Below are positions 62,872-64,000 of a stretch of DNA of 64,000 bases, piece by piece. The stretch's first letter is position 1; each line of letters starts with the position of its first letter. The notes below the pieces were generated by a model. That model was not told where the DNA came from and did no database searches. It worked only from the letters and a program-made list of their open reading frames with translations. The position numbers were made by a program, and so were the translations under genes. This stretch comes from G965233625 sp965233625 (GTDB lineage: Bacteria; Planctomycetota; Planctomycetia; Pirellulales; Pirellulaceae): the NCBI GenBank assembly GCA_965233625.1, contig OZ247499.1, positions 7,502,001-7,566,000 of the forward strand, given 5' to 3'.

Positions 62872-64000
62872 ATGTCGGCCCCGTCCCGCATCTATCTGGC
62901 GCTGCTTGTTATCGCTACGGCGCTGTTCAGCTTCGCGTGCAGCCCTAGCCCGGCGCCCCTCAGTAAGGCGCCTGCGGAGGATGCCGCCCCCGCAGATGAT
63001 GGCGATGCTCCGCAGGATGTGCATGCCGGTGTTGCAGGCAGCGGCGATGAAGCGGAGGCGGATACAAGCGAAAATCCGCCTGCGGAGAAACCGGCGCATA
63101 AGTACACCAACCGTCTTTCGCGCGAAACCAGTCCCTATCTGAAAGCGCACGGGCATAATCCCGTTGACTGGTATCCATGGGGAAAAGAAGCGCTCGACAA
63201 GGCGAAGAAAGAGGGCAAGCTGATCTTTCTCTCGGTCGGCTACGCCAGTTGTCACTGGTGCCATGTGATGGAGCGTGAAACGTTTGAGAATGAACAGATC
63301 GCAGCGTTTCTTAATTCAAATTACGTATGCATCAAAGTAGACCGCGAAGAACGCCCGGAAGTAGACCATCTCTACATGACCGCGCTGAACGTGTTCAATC
63401 AGATGGCGGGCCGCGGCGCCGGCGGCGGCTGGCCGCTTTCGATGTTTCTCACGCCCGACGCCAAGCCCTTTTATGGAACTACGTATCTTCCGCCGGCAGA
63501 TGGGCAACGCGGGATTAAGACCGGCTTCTTCACGCTGGTGCAGACGCTGCTGAATTTTTACAAGGAACATCGCGAGCAGTTGACCGGCGATGCCGAACGC
63601 TTGACCGAAGCCACGCGCGAGGCCGTTAAAGGCATGCGTGCTTCATCTCTCACCGAAGTGGATGCACAGACGATGGCGGACGCCCGTCGCACCTACGGCC
63701 GCCAGTTTGATGATCAGTATGGCGGCTTTGGTTATTCGCCCACCGACCCGCAACTGCCGAAGTTTCCCGAGCCCTCGAACCTGTTGTTTCTGCTTGAATA
63801 TGCAAAGCAGAACGAGGATGAACGGGCACAGGAAATGGCGATCAAGACGCTGGAGAAGATGGCCCGCGGCGGCATCTACGATCATCTGGCCGGTGGCTTT
63901 CACCGGTACAGCGTGGACCGGTTCTGGCAGATTCCGCATTTTGAAAAGATGCTCTACGACAACGGGCAACTGGCTTCCGTTTACGCAGCCGCCTACGAGC
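62872..64000 (+). CDS. DUF255 thioredoxin-like lipoprotein (YyaL/SSP411 family), partial at the right edge
   Basis: Reading from ATG 62872 the frame stays open to the window end, giving at least 376 residues. A signal ends in the lipobox FAC (Cys about residue 23), followed by a low-complexity Ala/Asp/Glu stretch. Residues about 80 onward show the DUF255 start: RLSRETSPYLKAHGHNPVDWYPWG, then SVGYASCHWCHVMERETF with the thioredoxin-like CHWCH, KVDREERPEVDHLY and GGWPLSMFLTP. Later the alpha/alpha six-hairpin part begins (GGIYDHLAGGFHRYSVD, WQIPHFEKMLYDN). The family joins a thioredoxin fold to a six-hairpin glycosidase-like domain; its reaction is unknown. The 3' end lies beyond 64000. It follows the FHA gene on the same strand. 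Confidence 0.9.
   Translation, partial: MSAPSRIYLALLVIATALFSFACSPSPAPLSKAPAEDAAPADDGDAPQDVHAGVAGSGDEAEADTSENPPAEKPAHKYTNRLSRETSPYLKAHGHNPVDWYPWGKEALDKAKKEGKLIFLSVGYASCHWCHVMERETFENEQIAAFLNSNYVCIKVDREERPEVDHLYMTALNVFNQMAGRGAGGGWPLSMFLTPDAKPFYGTTYLPPADGQRGIKTGFFTLVQTLLNFYKEHREQLTGDAERLTEATREAVKGMRASSLTEVDAQTMADARRTYGRQFDDQYGGFGYSPTDPQLPKFPEPSNLLFLLEYAKQNEDERAQEMAIKTLEKMARGGIYDHLAGGFHRYSVDRFWQIPHFEKMLYDNGQLASVYAAAYE

Overview
The window comes from the chromosome of a planctomycete, probably in or near Pirellulales (class is an inference). The evidence is the paired cytochrome-like DUF1549/DUF1553 giant protein and its DUF1501 partner, three separate FHA-domain proteins, SLA1-type and zinc-ribbon proteins with proline-rich linkers, hopanoid genes, and genes of the archaeal-type methanofuran pathway in a bacterial setting. 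No rRNA, tRNA, CRISPR array, insertion sequence or phage gene is visible. The coding density is that of a stable chromosomal segment.

Layout. 0-14 kb is mostly transport and small regulators: an EamA exporter, a lone sugar ABC permease followed by an unrecognised membrane protein, a Gfo/Idh/MocA oxidoreductase, a very unusual FHA plus four-cluster ferredoxin protein, and a leftward peptide-type ABC operon (binding lipoprotein, two permeases, then a gene of unknown role). 14-20.5 kb is a signalling block: a zinc-ribbon/proline-rich tail-anchored protein, an ECF sigma factor with a likely anti-sigma partner, a secreted PDZ protein and an FHA-GAF sigma-54 activator. 20.5-25.4 kb holds a sulfotransferase, a cysteine-rich exported protein with a clean intrinsic terminator, a bacterial SUI1/eIF1 protein, a sirtuin and a 2-hydroxyacid dehydrogenase. 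25.6-32 kb is the planctomycete PSCyt/DUF1549/DUF1553 plus DUF1501 pair.

32-38.4 kb is the metabolic centre of interest: a MIP18/SufT-like Fe-S factor, then an ATP-grasp ligase, a hydantoinase-fold protein and an amino-acid-kinase-fold protein matching MfnD, MfnF and MfnE of methanofuran synthesis. They are followed by an overlapping nucleotidyltransferase-like gene and an FdhF/YdeP-type molybdenum oxidoreductase. Together they suggest cofactor supply for tetrahydromethanopterin-linked C1 metabolism. 38.6-49.3 kb holds a giant exported protein with a glycoside-hydrolase-like domain, then a TPR protein, ExbB, ExbD and a TonB-like protein fused to an alpha/alpha-toroid domain, an apparent proton-driven envelope machine.

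49.3-53.8 kb is a tight leftward operon: squalene-hopene cyclase, the hopanoid radical SAM protein HpnH, and aroA. 53.9-64 kb carries a SprT-like protein, a lone HicB-like protein, a thioredoxin-YHS fusion with a repetitive linker, a coupled active protease and apparent pseudoprotease, an SHD1-domain protein, a small FHA protein, and the start of a DUF255 thioredoxin-like lipoprotein that runs off the end of the window.
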